A stretch of 64,000 bases of DNA, taken from contig RDYL01000008.1 in NCBI GenBank assembly GCA_004293165.1, positions 62,001 through 126,000 on the forward strand. Direction: 5' to 3'. Shown here piece after piece: positions 16,120 to 25,853 of the stretch (position 1 is its first letter; each line of letters opens with the position of its first letter). The position numbers and the translations under genes were made by a program. This stretch comes from Flavobacteriia bacterium (GTDB taxonomy: Bacteria > Bacteroidota > Bacteroidia > Flavobacteriales > Flavobacteriaceae). The notes beneath the pieces are model-generated. The model made no database searches, was not told the DNA's origin, and saw only the letters and a program-made list of their open reading frames with translations.

Positions 16120-18582
16120 TTACAATCGGGCAACCAATTTGATGTTGAAAACACGAGTGGTCATATAGTTAGGAATTCCGTATTGTGATTTGGTGTACAC
16201 ATCGCGCACCCAAGTATTGGTAATTGCATTTTGATTGTTGAATAAATTAAAAATTTCCAATCCCAAAGAAAATTCATTAAAAGGTTTTAACCACACTTTA
16301 CTCGATTTAATTGTTTCATCTTTAAACACAAATGAAAAACCAACATCGGCTCTACGGTAATCATTTAAACGCAATTGGTACGCATATGGATCGGCATACG
16401 ATGGAGAACCTCCAGGCAAACCTGTGTTATATACTAAATTTAAATATAAACGTAAGTTTGGAATATTAGGCATATAATCTTGAAACAAAACTCCAAATTT
16501 TAATCGCTGATCGGTTGGACGAGCAATAAACCCTTTCCCATCTTGATTTTCTTCGGTTTTTAAATAGCCAAACGTAAACCATGATTCAGTACCTGGAACA
16601 AATTCACCATTTAGTCGGGTATCAAAACCATAAGCATAAGCCTCTGCATTGTTATTCGCTTCATATCGAATTCTAACGTTATCAATAGTATACGTATTTA
16701 CATCGGTAATATTTTTATAATACGCTTCGGAGACCAATTTAAACGGTCGGTTCCACATTTTAAAACTATAATCGTTACTCAAAACCACATGGATCGATTG
16801 TTGCGCTTTTACATTCGTTTGCACTACACCTTCTTCATCTCTTAATTCTCTATAAAAAGGTGGTTGGTGGTACAAACCTCCAGACAATCGGAACAACATA
16901 TCTTTGTCCCAATTGGGTTTAAATGCAAACTGAGCTCTTGGTGAAAACGTAATTTGGCTATTGCCTTTTGGTCTACCATCAGCATCAACTTGCCAATGAT
17001 GCGCACGAACTCCGGCATTTACCCAATAGTCGTGTTCGCCTATATTTCCTCTGTAATTCCATTGTGCATAACCTGACAATCTATTGATTCTAGTGAAATT
17101 TGTAGCTCTTACATTTTGATAAGGTGCTAATGGTCCAACATACGGATTGTAAGGTTGGTCGTTTTGATAATCCAAAAGTGGGTTAGGTAATGAAAACCCA
17201 GCAGAATCTACAACTTCCCATTCTACAATTCTATCGCGAATATCTTCAAGCGTAAATTTTGCGCCCCATTCAAATTGTGATTTTTCATTTAATTCGTGAA
17301 AACCTTTTACTTCGGTGTTGACAATTAAAGCATCTAAATCGTTACGAGCGTGATTTAATTGCGAACCAATTCCACGTGAAAAAACAACATCGCCAAACGT
17401 TTCCGAACCAATATTCGCATCTACTTCCCCCAAACGATATTGTGCTAATATGTCATAATATTCTTGCTCTTGGGTATGATAGCCCGAAAGGATAAACTTT
17501 AATTTATTTTTTTCATTGTATTGGTAAACTGCTTTTCCAGCACCAAAAAACGTTTGGTATTTATCTTTTTCTTGTCCTTCATAAAAAACCAATAATGCAA
17601 TAGGCTCATCAATTGTTCCAAAATTGGTTTGACGGGTTAATGGTTCGTAATTGTATCTATTTTGCGAAATATTTCCTAAAAAGCTAAAATTCCATTTAGT
17701 AGAGGCATTGAAATTCAACAAGGTTTGAACATCAAAAAATGTAGGTTTAAAATTAGTTTCCGTTTCCTGACTATTTACTAACAAACTATTATCTCTGTAT
17801 CGAACCCCTGTAATATTACTCCATTTTTGATTTTTAGAAACACCTTCAACTGTTAAGCTACCACCTAATAAACTGGCTTCTAAACTGGCTGCAAATTGCT
17901 TTGGATTTCGGTAGGTAATATCTAAAACCGAAGATAATTTATCCCCATACTTAGCCTGAAAACCTCCAGCAGAAGCATCAACATTGTACACCATATCGGT
18001 ATTGGTAAAACTCAAGCCTTCTTGTTGACCTGAACGAATTAAAAACGGACGATATACTTCAATTTCGTTAACATAGACTAAGTTTTCATCATAATTCCCA
18101 CCGCGAACAGCATACGATGTACTAAGTTCGTTATTACTATTAAAGCCTGGTAAGGTTTTTACGATATTTTCGATTCCTGCATTAGCACCTGGAATTCTTC
18201 TAATAATTACAGGATCAATGGTGGTGACGCCTTCGATACGTTTTTTACTATTTGCTGTAATAATTACTTCCCCAAACTCTTCTACTTTGGAGTTCATTAA
18301 GGGATTTAATTCGTAATCTTCATTTGGTTTTAAAGTAATATCAATTGATTTTTTCTTTAATGAAACGTGAGAAAAAACAAGGGTTACCTTTTTGTTGGCA
18401 TCAATTTCTATACTATAGAAACCATTTTCATTGGAAACCGATACTTTATCACCTACCGTAATTGTTACATTTTCTACTGGATTATTAAACTCGTCCAACA
18501 CAACACCTTTAACACGGGCTTTCTGTGCCGAAATCGTCAACGAAAATAAACCCACAAAGAATACTAAAATTATATTTTTCAA
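16120..18582 (-). CDS. TonB-dependent receptor with N-terminal carboxypeptidase-like domain
   Basis: 820 residues. A signal peptide (MKNIILVFFVGLFSLTISAQ) is followed by a CarboxypepD_reg-like beta-sandwich (about 22-95, VKGVVLDEFNNPVENVTITV). A plug domain comes next (about 125-230, ending around AGGFQAKYGDKLSSVLDI), then a long beta-barrel ending in NIKLVARL. It should take up a large ligand across the outer membrane with TonB energy; the ligand is unknown and no SusD partner is nearby. The start codon is TTG; the signal peptide begins exactly there and no ATG fits. The M23 peptidase gene lies 15 nt upstream on the same strand, so they are probably cotranscribed. Confidence 0.9.
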   Translation of the reverse strand: MKNIILVFFVGLFSLTISAQKARVKGVVLDEFNNPVENVTITVGDKVSVSNENGFYSIEIDANKKVTLVFSHVSLKKKSIDITLKPNEDYELNPLMNSKVEEFGEVIITANSKKRIEGVTTIDPVIIRRIPGANAGIENIVKTLPGFNSNNELSTSYAVRGGNYDENLVYVNEIEVYRPFLIRSGQQEGLSFTNTDMVYNVDASAGGFQAKYGDKLSSVLDITYRNPKQFAASLEASLLGGSLTVEGVSKNQKWSNITGVRYRDNSLLVNSQETETNFKPTFFDVQTLLNFNASTKWNFSFLGNISQNRYNYEPLTRQTNFGTIDEPIALLVFYEGQEKDKYQTFFGAGKAVYQYNEKNKLKFILSGYHTQEQEYYDILAQYRLGEVDANIGSETFGDVVFSRGIGSQLNHARNDLDALIVNTEVKGFHELNEKSQFEWGAKFTLEDIRDRIVEWEVVDSAGFSLPNPLLDYQNDQPYNPYVGPLAPYQNVRATNFTRINRLSGYAQWNYRGNIGEHDYWVNAGVRAHHWQVDADGRPKGNSQITFSPRAQFAFKPNWDKDMLFRLSGGLYHQPPFYRELRDEEGVVQTNVKAQQSIHVVLSNDYSFKMWNRPFKLVSEAYYKNITDVNTYTIDNVRIRYEANNNAEAYAYGFDTRLNGEFVPGTESWFTFGYLKTEENQDGKGFIARPTDQRLKFGVLFQDYMPNIPNLRLYLNLVYNTGLPGGSPSYADPYAYQLRLNDYRRADVGFSFVFKDETIKSSKVWLKPFNEFSLGLEIFNLFNNQNAITNTWVRDVYTKSQYGIPNYMTTRVFNIKLVARL

Positions 18583-18597
18583 AAGAATTTGTTTTAA

Positions 18598-20280
18598 TTA
18601 TTTAAAAAAGTAAGATTCAAAGGTAGTAGAATTTTGCAAATTATCCGTTACAACAATCTTTAAATCATTCCTACCTTGAACGCAAATATCATCCTCTAAA
18701 TTGTGTACTAGTTTTTTGGTTTTATAATCATACTCCAATAAAATCCATTTTCCGTTCAAATATCCGTTATACGTATCAATCTCAGAATGTAAATCACTTA
18801 CCGAAACGCTGATTGTTTTTTGCTCCTTTATGGTTTTACCTTCTACAAAATTCACATTGTAAATTCTCGGAGGCGTAACATCTTGTGCTAATTTAAATTT
18901 ACCTAAGGTTTTGGTTTTTATTGAAAACGAGTTTCCTTTTCGATACGTTTTATTATAATCTAACTTGTAGCCCTCTAAAGTAGCAATATATGTTTTTGCT
19001 AATTGTTCTTCTGATAAACCTTCTACGTCATTAAAGGTAATTGTAATATTTTTATGCACTGGAACACTATCATCGTGCAAGGTTAAAATATCTTTATTAA
19101 CTTCAAAATTTAAATAAAAATTCGAATAAAAGGCATTTTCAGGAATTTGTACAGAAACCTTATCTTTTTCAAAGATAGACTCATTTTTAGCTTTTACAAA
19201 ATAAGGCGTTTTTTGGATTACATTTTTAATAGTAGCCTGTAAATTAGCATATTCGATTGGGATAATTACATCTACTTTATTCCCATGAAAATCAAACAAT
19301 TCTACTCTATACGTATAATTAGTTCCAGGCTGTACTTTAATGGTTCCATCTTTTGTGTTATTTTCAACAATTGAAAGTGGATACGGTGATAATTCGAATA
19401 ACTTTTGAACCCGTTGTCCCATCAGATGAAATCGCTCATAATCAATAAAGTTATTAATATAGCGCGACTCATCAAAAGCAAAACCATCAAAACCGTATTG
19501 ATAATACAATACTCCGTTTAAATAAGCTTTTACTTTATATAAACCGTTTTTATTGTATGCATTAGTACAAAAATCATGCGCATTAATTCCAAAAGCCATT
19601 TTCCCATTAGCTTTTACTTTCACTCCTAAATACGTTCCATCGGCTTGTTTAGAAAATGAAATATTGATTGGTTTTTGAGAGTTGTTAACTGTAGTAGAAT
19701 CCAACGGATAAGCTACCAAACCTTGAATTACAGGTAAACGTTCATCTTTAATCATTTTTTTAAACCCAAAATGCAACGGATTTAATATTTCTTCTGATTT
19801 TGTATTTCGAAATTCAAAATGTAAATGAGGAGCGCCACTACCTCCCGTATTGCCTGTAAAAGCGATTATATCCCCTTTTTTAACAGGTAATTCGGTTGGA
19901 TACAAATACATTTCCACTTCATACGATTTTTCTATATATTGTCTTTTTTTAATGAACTCTTGAATGGAACCGTTGGCTTTTTGTAAATGACCATAAACCG
20001 AAGTATATCCATTTGGATGTGTAATATATATTGCTTTTCCGTAACCAAAAGTTGAAATTTTTATTCGAGAAACATAACCATCTCCAGCAGCATATACGGG
20101 CAACCCTTCGACCCCTTTTGTTTTAAAATCTAATCCAGAATGAAAGTGATTGCTTCGTAATTCACCAAATGAACCCGACAAATCAAGCGGAATATCCAAG
20201 GGTGATTGAAAGTAATCTTGAGGAAAATCCTGACTGTAAATTAATAAAGGGGCGAGTAAAAAGGCTAATACAAATTTCAT
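18598..20280 (-). CDS. Secreted M23-family metallopeptidase
   Basis: 560 residues. Signal peptide MKFVLAFLLAPLLIYSQ. The M23 (LytM) domain lies at about 40-175: LRSNHFHSGLDFKT carries the HxxxD zinc ligands, and APHLHFEFRN the HxH pair. YGKAIYITHPNGYTSVYGHL is the conserved middle. A long C-terminal region of Ig-like beta strands follows. It probably cuts peptidoglycan cross-links in the periplasm. An upstream in-frame start at 20346 adds a second hydrophobic stretch, so I chose ATG 20280, where a normal signal peptide begins. It is followed closely by the TonB receptor gene. Confidence 0.9.
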   Translation of the reverse strand: MKFVLAFLLAPLLIYSQDFPQDYFQSPLDIPLDLSGSFGELRSNHFHSGLDFKTKGVEGLPVYAAGDGYVSRIKISTFGYGKAIYITHPNGYTSVYGHLQKANGSIQEFIKKRQYIEKSYEVEMYLYPTELPVKKGDIIAFTGNTGGSGAPHLHFEFRNTKSEEILNPLHFGFKKMIKDERLPVIQGLVAYPLDSTTVNNSQKPINISFSKQADGTYLGVKVKANGKMAFGINAHDFCTNAYNKNGLYKVKAYLNGVLYYQYGFDGFAFDESRYINNFIDYERFHLMGQRVQKLFELSPYPLSIVENNTKDGTIKVQPGTNYTYRVELFDFHGNKVDVIIPIEYANLQATIKNVIQKTPYFVKAKNESIFEKDKVSVQIPENAFYSNFYLNFEVNKDILTLHDDSVPVHKNITITFNDVEGLSEEQLAKTYIATLEGYKLDYNKTYRKGNSFSIKTKTLGKFKLAQDVTPPRIYNVNFVEGKTIKEQKTISVSVSDLHSEIDTYNGYLNGKWILLEYDYKTKKLVHNLEDDICVQGRNDLKIVVTDNLQNSTTFESYFFK

Positions 20281-20414
20281 TGTGCTTATGTTTAGGGCTA
20301 AAATAGTAAAAAATATCGTAAATATACCTAACAAAAACGGTACCATTAATAATGAATTAATTTACAATAAGTTACAAACTATAAAAATTAATTCATAAAA
20401 TTTAGTAAAAAGTA

Positions 20415-20445
20415 TTGCTATTTTTGAATAGTAATGCTAACTTTG
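20415..20445 (+). promoter_or_regulatory. Promoter of the coiled-coil/zapA operon
   Basis: TTG (20415-20417), 20 nt, then TAACTTTG (20438-20445), 28 nt before the ATG at 20474. Confidence 0.7.
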
Positions 20446-20473
20446 TGAAATAAAAAAATGAATTATATCATTA

Positions 20474-20764
20474 ATGAACGGATTATCTGAATTAATTGAT
20501 TCTCTCGAAGTTAAATTTTTCAAGCTCAATCAAAAAGTGACACAACTTGAAAAGAAAAACCAAGAGTTGCAGGCTGAATTGTTGCTTTCTAAGAAAAATC
20601 AACAAACGCAATCAAGCGAAATGGACGCTTTGAAGAACCAATTGGATACTCTAAAAATGGTAAATTCATTACTAGGCAGTGAAGAAAATAAAAGAGAAAC
20701 AAAACTCAAAATAAATTCATTAATCAGAGAAATTGATTATTGCATAGCCCAACTTTCAGATTAG
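20474..20764 (+). CDS. Small coiled-coil protein upstream of zapA
   Basis: 96 residues, almost entirely coiled coil (LEVKFFKLNQKVTQLEKKNQ onward), with no membrane segment. It sits 7 nt before zapA in a shared operon. The position and size recall ZapB-like division proteins, but I cannot prove homology by eye, so the link to the division ring rests on context only. Confidence 0.75.
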   Translation: MNGLSELIDSLEVKFFKLNQKVTQLEKKNQELQAELLLSKKNQQTQSSEMDALKNQLDTLKMVNSLLGSEENKRETKLKINSLIREIDYCIAQLSD

Positions 20765-20771
20765 AAAGCAA

Positions 20772-21065
20772 ATGAGTGAAAAACTGAAAATTAAAATATC
20801 AATAGCAGACCGAGTGTACCCTTTAACCGTGGAACCCTCACAAGAAGAAGGACTAAGAAGTGCTTCCAAAAAAATAGATGCTATGATTAAACAGTTTGAA
20901 CAAAGCTATGCCGTGAGAGACAAACAAGATGTTTTAGCTATGTGTGCCTTGCAATTTGCCGCACAAGTAGAACAAAAACAAATTACGAGTACTCAAGATA
21001 ATGAAAGCAACTTTACCCGATTGAAAAATTTGGATAAAAAATTGAGTGAGTTACTCTCAAAATAA
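20772..21065 (+). CDS. zapA: Cell division protein ZapA
   Basis: 97 residues starting MSEKLKIKISIADRVYPLTV, with the YPLTVEPSQEEGLRSASKKI pattern of ZapA's beta-hairpin head and a C-terminal helix. ZapA cross-links FtsZ filaments at mid-cell. Length is typical. It follows the coiled-coil gene by 7 nt. As in many bacteria, a probable 6S RNA lies directly downstream. Confidence 0.9.
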   Translation: MSEKLKIKISIADRVYPLTVEPSQEEGLRSASKKIDAMIKQFEQSYAVRDKQDVLAMCALQFAAQVEQKQITSTQDNESNFTRLKNLDKKLSELLSK

Positions 21066-21094
21066 ATACGTTCTTACAATAAAACAAAGATACT

Positions 21095-21251
21095 GCCTAC
21101 ATTAGTATATATTTGATAAACTCAACACTAACAAATTAAACGAGTGAATCTTTGCAACTATAACAGGCCCTTTAGTGGGAAGTTTGAACTGCAGGTTAGC
21201 TTAAATCTTGTATAACAGAGTTTATACAAACACCTAATGTAGGCTTTTTTT
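21095..21251 (+). ncRNA. ssrS: Probable 6S RNA
   Basis: The zapA-rny gap holds a transcript-like unit closed by a perfect 11-bp terminal stem, GCCTACATTAG (21095-21105) with CTAATGTAGGC (21234-21244). A run of seven T follows. The interior is largely unpaired apart from a small hairpin (CCCTTTAGTGGG near 21168). A long rod with a closing stem, about 155 nt in length, and position just after zapA are what is known for 6S RNA, which mimics an open promoter and binds RNA polymerase. Seen: stem, T run, position. Inferred: identity. An attenuator for rny is the alternative. Confidence 0.7.
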
Positions 21252-21273
21252 ATATAATTTTTTAACACAAATA

Positions 21274-22836
21274 ATGGATATACTAAGCATAATAATTGGA
21301 ATTTTTGTCGGGATTGCAGGTGGTTTTGGAATTGCTAAATTTTTAGAAAAAAGCAATGTTTCAAACTTAATTAAAAACGCAAAAAAAGAAGCTGGTTCTA
21401 TTTTAAAAGACGCTAAAGTAGAGGCTGAAGCTACAAAAAAAGAGAAAATTCTTCAAGCTAAAGAAAAATTCTTAGAACTTAAAGCAGAACATGAACAAGT
21501 TATTTTAGCTAGAGATAAAAAAACAGCTGAAGCTGAAAAAAGAACTAGAGATAAAGAATCTCAAATTTCTAATGAGTTAGCAAAAGCTAAAAAAGTTAAC
21601 GATGAAGCCGAAGCTAAAATCAACGAATACTCTTCAAAAATTGAGCTTTTAGAGAAAAAACAACAAGAAATTGACAGACTTCACAAAAGTCAGGTGGAGC
21701 AATTAGAAGTTATTTCTGGTTTATCAGCTGAAGAAGCTAAAGAACAATTAGTAGAAAGCTTAAAAGCTGAAGCTAAAACCAATGCTATGTCATTCATCCA
21801 AGACACCGTGGAAGAAGCAAAAATGACAGCTCATCAAGAAGCTAAGAAAATCATTATTAGTACTATTCAACGTGTAGGAACAGAAGAAGCTGTAGAAAAC
21901 TGTGTTTCTGTATTTAACATTGAATCTGACGATGTAAAAGGTAGAATTATTGGTCGTGAAGGTCGTAACATTAGAGCTTTAGAAGCTGCAACAGGAGTTG
22001 AAATCATTGTAGATGACACACCAGAAGCAATTATCTTATCTTGTTTTGATCCAGTACGAAGAGAAATTGCTCGTTTAGCGTTACACAAATTAGTAACAGA
22101 CGGACGTATTCACCCAGCACGTATTGAAGAAGTAGTAGCTAAAACAGCGAAACAAATTGACGAAGAAATTATTGAAACCGGAAAACGTACGGTAATTGAT
22201 TTAGGAATCCATGGATTACACCCTGAATTAATTAAAGTAGTGGGTAGAATGAAATACCGTTCATCTTACGGACAAAACTTGTTACAACACTCAAGAGAAG
22301 TAGCTAAGTTGTGTGGTATTATGGCAGCTGAATTAGGATTAAACGTTAAATTAGCTAAAAGAGCTGGTTTATTACACGATATAGGAAAAGTACCAGATAC
22401 CGAAAGTGAATTACCTCACGCAATTTTAGGTATGCAATGGGCTGAGAAATATGGTGAAAAAGAAGAAGTTTGTAACGCAATTGGAGCGCACCACGACGAA
22501 ATTGAAATGAAATCATTGATTTCTCCAATTATCCAAGTGTGTGATGCTATTTCAGGAGCGCGTCCAGGAGCAAGAAGACAAGTTTTAGACTCTTACATCC
22601 AACGTTTAAAAGATTTAGAAGATATCGCTTTCGGATTCAGTGGCGTTAAAAATGCTTATGCTATTCAAGCAGGTAGAGAATTACGTGTAATTGTAGAAAG
22701 TGAAAAAGTATCAGACGATGCAGCGGTAAATTTATCATTTGATATTTCTCAAAAAATTCAAACTGAAATGACTTATCCAGGTCAAGTTAAAATTACAGTT
22801 ATTCGCGAAACAAGAGCTGTGAATATTGCTAAATAA
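21274..22836 (+). CDS. rny: Ribonuclease Y
   Basis: 520 residues, the usual length. One N-terminal transmembrane helix ([20 protein letters not shown]) is followed by a long charged coiled coil (about 30-190). The KH domain (about 205-270) has the [15 protein letters not shown] loop. The HD domain (about 320-430) carries LLHDIGK and the other metal-binding His/Asp residues. It is a membrane-bound endoribonuclease starting mRNA decay. It lies downstream of the probable 6S RNA and is followed by a strong terminator. Confidence 0.96.
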   Translation: MDILSIIIGIFVGIAGGFGIAKFLEKSNVSNLIKNAKKEAGSILKDAKVEAEATKKEKILQAKEKFLELKAEHEQVILARDKKTAEAEKRTRDKESQISNELAKAKKVNDEAEAKINEYSSKIELLEKKQQEIDRLHKSQVEQLEVISGLSAEEAKEQLVESLKAEAKTNAMSFIQDTVEEAKMTAHQEAKKIIISTIQRVGTEEAVENCVSVFNIESDDVKGRIIGREGRNIRALEAATGVEIIVDDTPEAIILSCFDPVRREIARLALHKLVTDGRIHPARIEEVVAKTAKQIDEEIIETGKRTVIDLGIHGLHPELIKVVGRMKYRSSYGQNLLQHSREVAKLCGIMAAELGLNVKLAKRAGLLHDIGKVPDTESELPHAILGMQWAEKYGEKEEVCNAIGAHHDEIEMKSLISPIIQVCDAISGARPGARRQVLDSYIQRLKDLEDIAFGFSGVKNAYAIQAGRELRVIVESEKVSDDAAVNLSFDISQKIQTEMTYPGQVKITVIRETRAVNIAK

Positions 22837-22842
22837 TATTTT

Positions 22843-22948
22843 AGTTAACAGTCGCAGTCGCAGTTGACAGATAAAAAAAAGATGTTTCAAAATTGAAACA
22901 TCTTTTTTTTGCACGTTATAGTACTGTGACTGAAAACTGAGACTGCCA
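22843..22948. repeat. Terminator framed by an inverted dispersed repeat
   Basis: The centre (22873-22910) is a strong hairpin (GATGTTTC/GAAACATC with A and T runs) that can terminate both rny and xerD. On its left lies AACAGTCGCAGTCGCAGTTG. On its right, read in reverse, lies GTTGGCAGTCTCAGTTTTC and CAGTCACAGTAC. The two flanks are diverged inverted copies of one CAGTC-rich repeat. Confidence 0.7.
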
Positions 22949-22949
22949 A

Positions 22950-23849
22950 CTATTTACGTGGATGATAATTATTCAAAACTTCCGAAAGGAATTTTCGATC
23001 TAAATGCATATACACTTCAGTAGTTGTAATGGATTCATGACCAAGCATTAACTGTATCGAACGCAAATCAGCACCATTTTCTAATAAATGGGTTGCAAAC
23101 GAATGTCGAAAAGTGTGTGGACTAATTGTTTTATTCAAATTGATTTTTAGCGCTAAATCTTTGATGATTGTAAAAATCATGGCTCGAGTTAGCTGTTTTC
23201 CTCTTCTGTTTAAAAACAAGGTGTCCTCATGCCCTTTTTGTACCGCATAATGCACTCGAATCAAATTAACATATGAAGTAATGTATTTAATAGTAGAACC
23301 TCCTACAGGAACAAAACGCTGTTTGTTTCCCTTTCCGGTGATTTTTATAAAACCTTCTTCAAAAAACAAATCAGATATTTTTAAACCCACCAACTCCGAA
23401 ACACGCAAACCACAGCTGTACAAAGTTTCTAGCATGGCTCTATTACGTTCTCCTTCTGGAGTTGATAAATCGATTGCTGAGATTAATGCATCAATTTCTT
23501 CCGTTGCTAAGGTATCGGGTAATTTGCGTCCGGTTTTTGGAACTTCAATTAACTCTAGCGGAGTATCTTTTCGATAATCTTCAAAAACTAAGTAATTAAA
23601 AAAACTTTTTAATCCTGAAATTACTCGCGACTGACTGCGCGCATTTACTTTTGAGGCAATCTCATAAATGAATTGCTGCACAATTTCTTCTGAAATAGTA
23701 ATTGGCGAAACCTTGATATCATGTTGATTTAAAAACAACACTAACTTTTCAATATCAAACGTATAATTTTCAATGGTGTTTTTAGAAAGACCACGTTCTA
23801 ACCTCAGGTAATTTTGATATTCTTTAATATAGGATTGCCAAGTACTCAT
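22950..23849 (-). CDS. xerD: Site-specific tyrosine recombinase XerC/XerD
   Basis: 299 residues, the usual XerC/D length. A SAM-like N-terminal domain (LRLERGLSKNTIENYTFDI) precedes the catalytic domain, which contains all key residues: Arg in SCGLRVSELVGL, Lys in ITGKGNKQR, HTFRHSFATHLL (H-x-x-R), His in MLGHESITTTE and the nucleophile Tyr in VYMHL. It resolves chromosome dimers at dif. The single chromosomal copy here and the lack of mobile-element neighbours favour a housekeeping Xer; XerD rather than XerC is a guess from similarity. Confidence 0.9.
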   Translation of the reverse strand: MSTWQSYIKEYQNYLRLERGLSKNTIENYTFDIEKLVLFLNQHDIKVSPITISEEIVQQFIYEIASKVNARSQSRVISGLKSFFNYLVFEDYRKDTPLELIEVPKTGRKLPDTLATEEIDALISAIDLSTPEGERNRAMLETLYSCGLRVSELVGLKISDLFFEEGFIKITGKGNKQRFVPVGGSTIKYITSYVNLIRVHYAVQKGHEDTLFLNRRGKQLTRAMIFTIIKDLALKINLNKTISPHTFRHSFATHLLENGADLRSIQLMLGHESITTTEVYMHLDRKFLSEVLNNYHPRK

Positions 23850-23875
23850 GCTTCAAATATAAGCAAGAATCAGTA

Positions 23876-24769
23876 TTAATTAGAAGGTTTCTTAATAATT
23901 GTAATACTTGCACTTTCATTTTTCTTAAAAGAAGATAATAAATCAAAGGTTCTATTTTCATCAACTAAAATTATCTTAGCTGAATTGGTTGGTATTGTAC
24001 CTTCATTAATTGCTTTAATTTTAAAAACATTATTAATAGTAAGATCAATAGGAATAGATAGTAACTTTTTTTCTAATTTAATTTTATAATTATCCAAAAT
24101 CAAAACGTCATTATGATATAAATTAATAATATCACCATCATCTTGACCTGCGTCAAAAATTTCAATTATAACTTTTTTTGAATTCCAAAATATGTTTAAA
24201 TTTTGATCTTTCAACAATTTATTAATTTTCAAACTATCTAAAATTTTGATAGGATTAACTTTCTGTTTTGTAGCTGCATCAACTCTTTTAGATTTTTGAA
24301 TTTTCTTATTTACTTTATTAGCAAAATTATATATCTTATTACTTCCTACTAATGTAACCGTTCCATCAATACATTTTGTTTTATTCTTATAAAGACCTTT
24401 AAAAGCTCCTTCAACTTTACTGGTATTATCAACTAATTTAACTTTTCCTGAAAAATTAACAAAACAAAATGAACTTTGAGCATATTTAGATTTCGTGTAT
24501 AAAATTTCTTTTTCTTGAAAAGTAAACAACTTTGTTTTTCTATCATATGTTCCTTCAATTGTGTTTTTTGTTTCGTGAGCACCGTCTAAGTCTGTAACTG
24601 AAAAACCTAAAATTTTACCTTTATTTTCTTCAAAAACCAATCGATATGTGATAATTGTTTTATCATTTCCATTTAACTTTATGGCTCCAAAAAACTCATA
24701 ATTTACCTGCCCTAAACAAGTTATACTTACCAAAAAAGGAAACATGATATGAAGCAGATTTTTTTTCAT
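23876..24769 (-). CDS. Secreted protein of unknown function
   Basis: 297 residues with a signal peptide (MKKNLLHIMFPFLVSITCLG). The first half is beta-rich (TYRLVFEENKGKILGFSV). The last 100 residues resemble an Ig-like or C2-like sandwich (ILDNYKIKLEKKLLSIPIDL, then KIILVDENRTFDLLSSFKK). I recognise no catalytic motif. It diverges from the TM2 gene, whose promoter lies in the 47-nt gap. Confidence 0.7.
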   Translation of the reverse strand: MKKNLLHIMFPFLVSITCLGQVNYEFFGAIKLNGNDKTIITYRLVFEENKGKILGFSVTDLDGAHETKNTIEGTYDRKTKLFTFQEKEILYTKSKYAQSSFCFVNFSGKVKLVDNTSKVEGAFKGLYKNKTKCIDGTVTLVGSNKIYNFANKVNKKIQKSKRVDAATKQKVNPIKILDSLKINKLLKDQNLNIFWNSKKVIIEIFDAGQDDGDIINLYHNDVLILDNYKIKLEKKLLSIPIDLTINNVFKIKAINEGTIPTNSAKIILVDENRTFDLLSSFKKNESASITIIKKPSN

Positions 24770-24816
24770 TTTTTATGTATTTTTTTTTATTTTTGTGCAA
24801 ATCTAAAACATATTTT

Positions 24817-25176
24817 ATGAAAATTAAATTATTTTTATCAGCTTTAATGCTAACATTTGGTGCTTTAACAATTTCTTACGCATCATTTCCTGTTGAAAAA
24901 ACAACTACAAACAATGTAACTGTTGTTGAAAACCAAGAAGATGAATTATCTTCTCCAGCTACTGCTGATTCTGGTAAAAGCCAAGTAACTGCTCTTATTT
25001 TAGTTGCATTGATTGGTGGATTAGGAATACACAGATTCTACTTAGGGTACACTTGGCAAGGAATTGTTCAATTACTTACTTTAGGTGGTTGTGGTATTTG
25101 GGCATTAATTGATTTAATCAGAATTATCACTGGTGATTTACAACCTAAAAACGGTTCGTATTCAAAAACTCTTTAA
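24817..25176 (+). CDS. TM2 domain-containing protein
   Basis: 119 residues. Signal peptide MKIKLFLSALMLTFGALTIS, a Thr/Ser/Asn-rich linker, then a TM2 domain: two helices joined by a short turn with the GGLGIHRFYLGYTWQGIVQL signature and GIWALIDLIRIITG. It is an inner-membrane protein of unknown function. An earlier in-frame ATG at 24775 lies before a -7 box (TATTTTTG, 24788-24795) and would add 14 odd residues, so I chose 24817. The DUF2752 gene follows after 7 nt, a pairing known in Bacteroidota. Confidence 0.9.
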   Translation: MKIKLFLSALMLTFGALTISYASFPVEKTTTNNVTVVENQEDELSSPATADSGKSQVTALILVALIGGLGIHRFYLGYTWQGIVQLLTLGGCGIWALIDLIRIITGDLQPKNGSYSKTL

Positions 25177-25183
25177 TTTTCTA

Positions 25184-25513
25184 ATGATTCGTAAATTTAT
25201 TTTTTACAGTATTCATCTTTCAACAATAGTTGCTCCATTTATATTATTTTTTTTACCAGCAGATTTTTTTGACAAAGGTGAGAGCATTTGTCTTTCAGTA
25301 AAATTAGCAGGTATTGAATGTTATGCATGTGGTTTAACTAAAGCTACTATGCACTTTATTCATTTTGAATTTGAGCAAGCTTGGAATTTTAACAAACTAT
25401 CTTTTATTGTTGTACCGATGCTATTTCCCCTTTGGGTTAAATCAATTTACGATATTCAGGGCAAGAGATTACCCGGTAAATTAGGAAATTTAATGTATGA
25501 AAAAGGAGCTTAA
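25184..25513 (+). CDS. DUF2752 domain-containing membrane protein
   Basis: 109 residues with an N-terminal hydrophobic segment (IHLSTIVAPFILFFLP) and a second one near 75-92. The CYACGLTKATMHFIHFEFEQ stretch, with its CxxCGxT and following A-x-x-x-N pattern, is the DUF2752 signature. Function is unknown. It starts 7 nt after the TM2 gene. Its stop codon lies in the loop of the terminator that ends the unit. Confidence 0.88.
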   Translation: MIRKFIFYSIHLSTIVAPFILFFLPADFFDKGESICLSVKLAGIECYACGLTKATMHFIHFEFEQAWNFNKLSFIVVPMLFPLWVKSIYDIQGKRLPGKLGNLMYEKGA

Positions 25514-25526
25514 TGCTCCTTTTTTT
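25500..25526 (+). terminator. Terminator overlapping the DUF2752 stop codon
   Basis: AAAAAGGAGC/GCTCCTTTTT with a TTAAT loop; the TAA stop at 25511-25513 is within the loop. Confidence 0.85.
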
Positions 25527-25808
25527 ATTAATAAATCAAACCGAAATAAAATAAATAATTAAAATTTTATTTCCTCTATGCCAGATTGACTTACTTCCAT
25601 GTTAGTGACATAGTAAAAATAATATTTGAAAACTGATAATTCATTGTTGTTTCCAAACAAAACTAATTAATTTAAGCATCACTTTTGCATCTATTTACTC
25701 TACTAAAAGTGACTAACTTATATAATTTAAGTATGCTAAAAACTAAAACATGTTATAATAAAGGTAATATTTGCTCGAAGATTAGCCTTAACTTGTTTTT
25801 AAAACAAA
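25527..25808. other. Intergenic region, no gene seen
   Basis: AT-rich and without a convincing ORF. A weak CTATG...CATAG pairing lies near 25577-25612. Nothing else is recognised. Confidence 0.4.
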
Positions 25809-25832
25809 AAAATCCCGCCGAAGCGGGATTTT
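25809..25832 (-). terminator. Terminator of the outer-membrane protein gene
   Basis: Minus strand AAATCCCGC/GCGGGATTT with a CTTCG-type loop and a run of T, the strongest type of hairpin in this window. It lies 22 nt past the stop. Confidence 0.9.
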
Positions 25833-25853
25833 AATTATTGTAATAATTACAAA

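Noticed and set aside
22950..23849. Tyrosine recombinase as an integrase of a mobile element
   Set aside because: Length and sequence fit housekeeping XerC/D, no attachment-site duplications or mobile genes are next to it, and rny is its stable neighbour.
25527..25808. Small RNA in the gap after DUF2752
   Set aside because: Only a weak CTATG/CATAG pairing is present, with no T run or promoter that would define a transcript.
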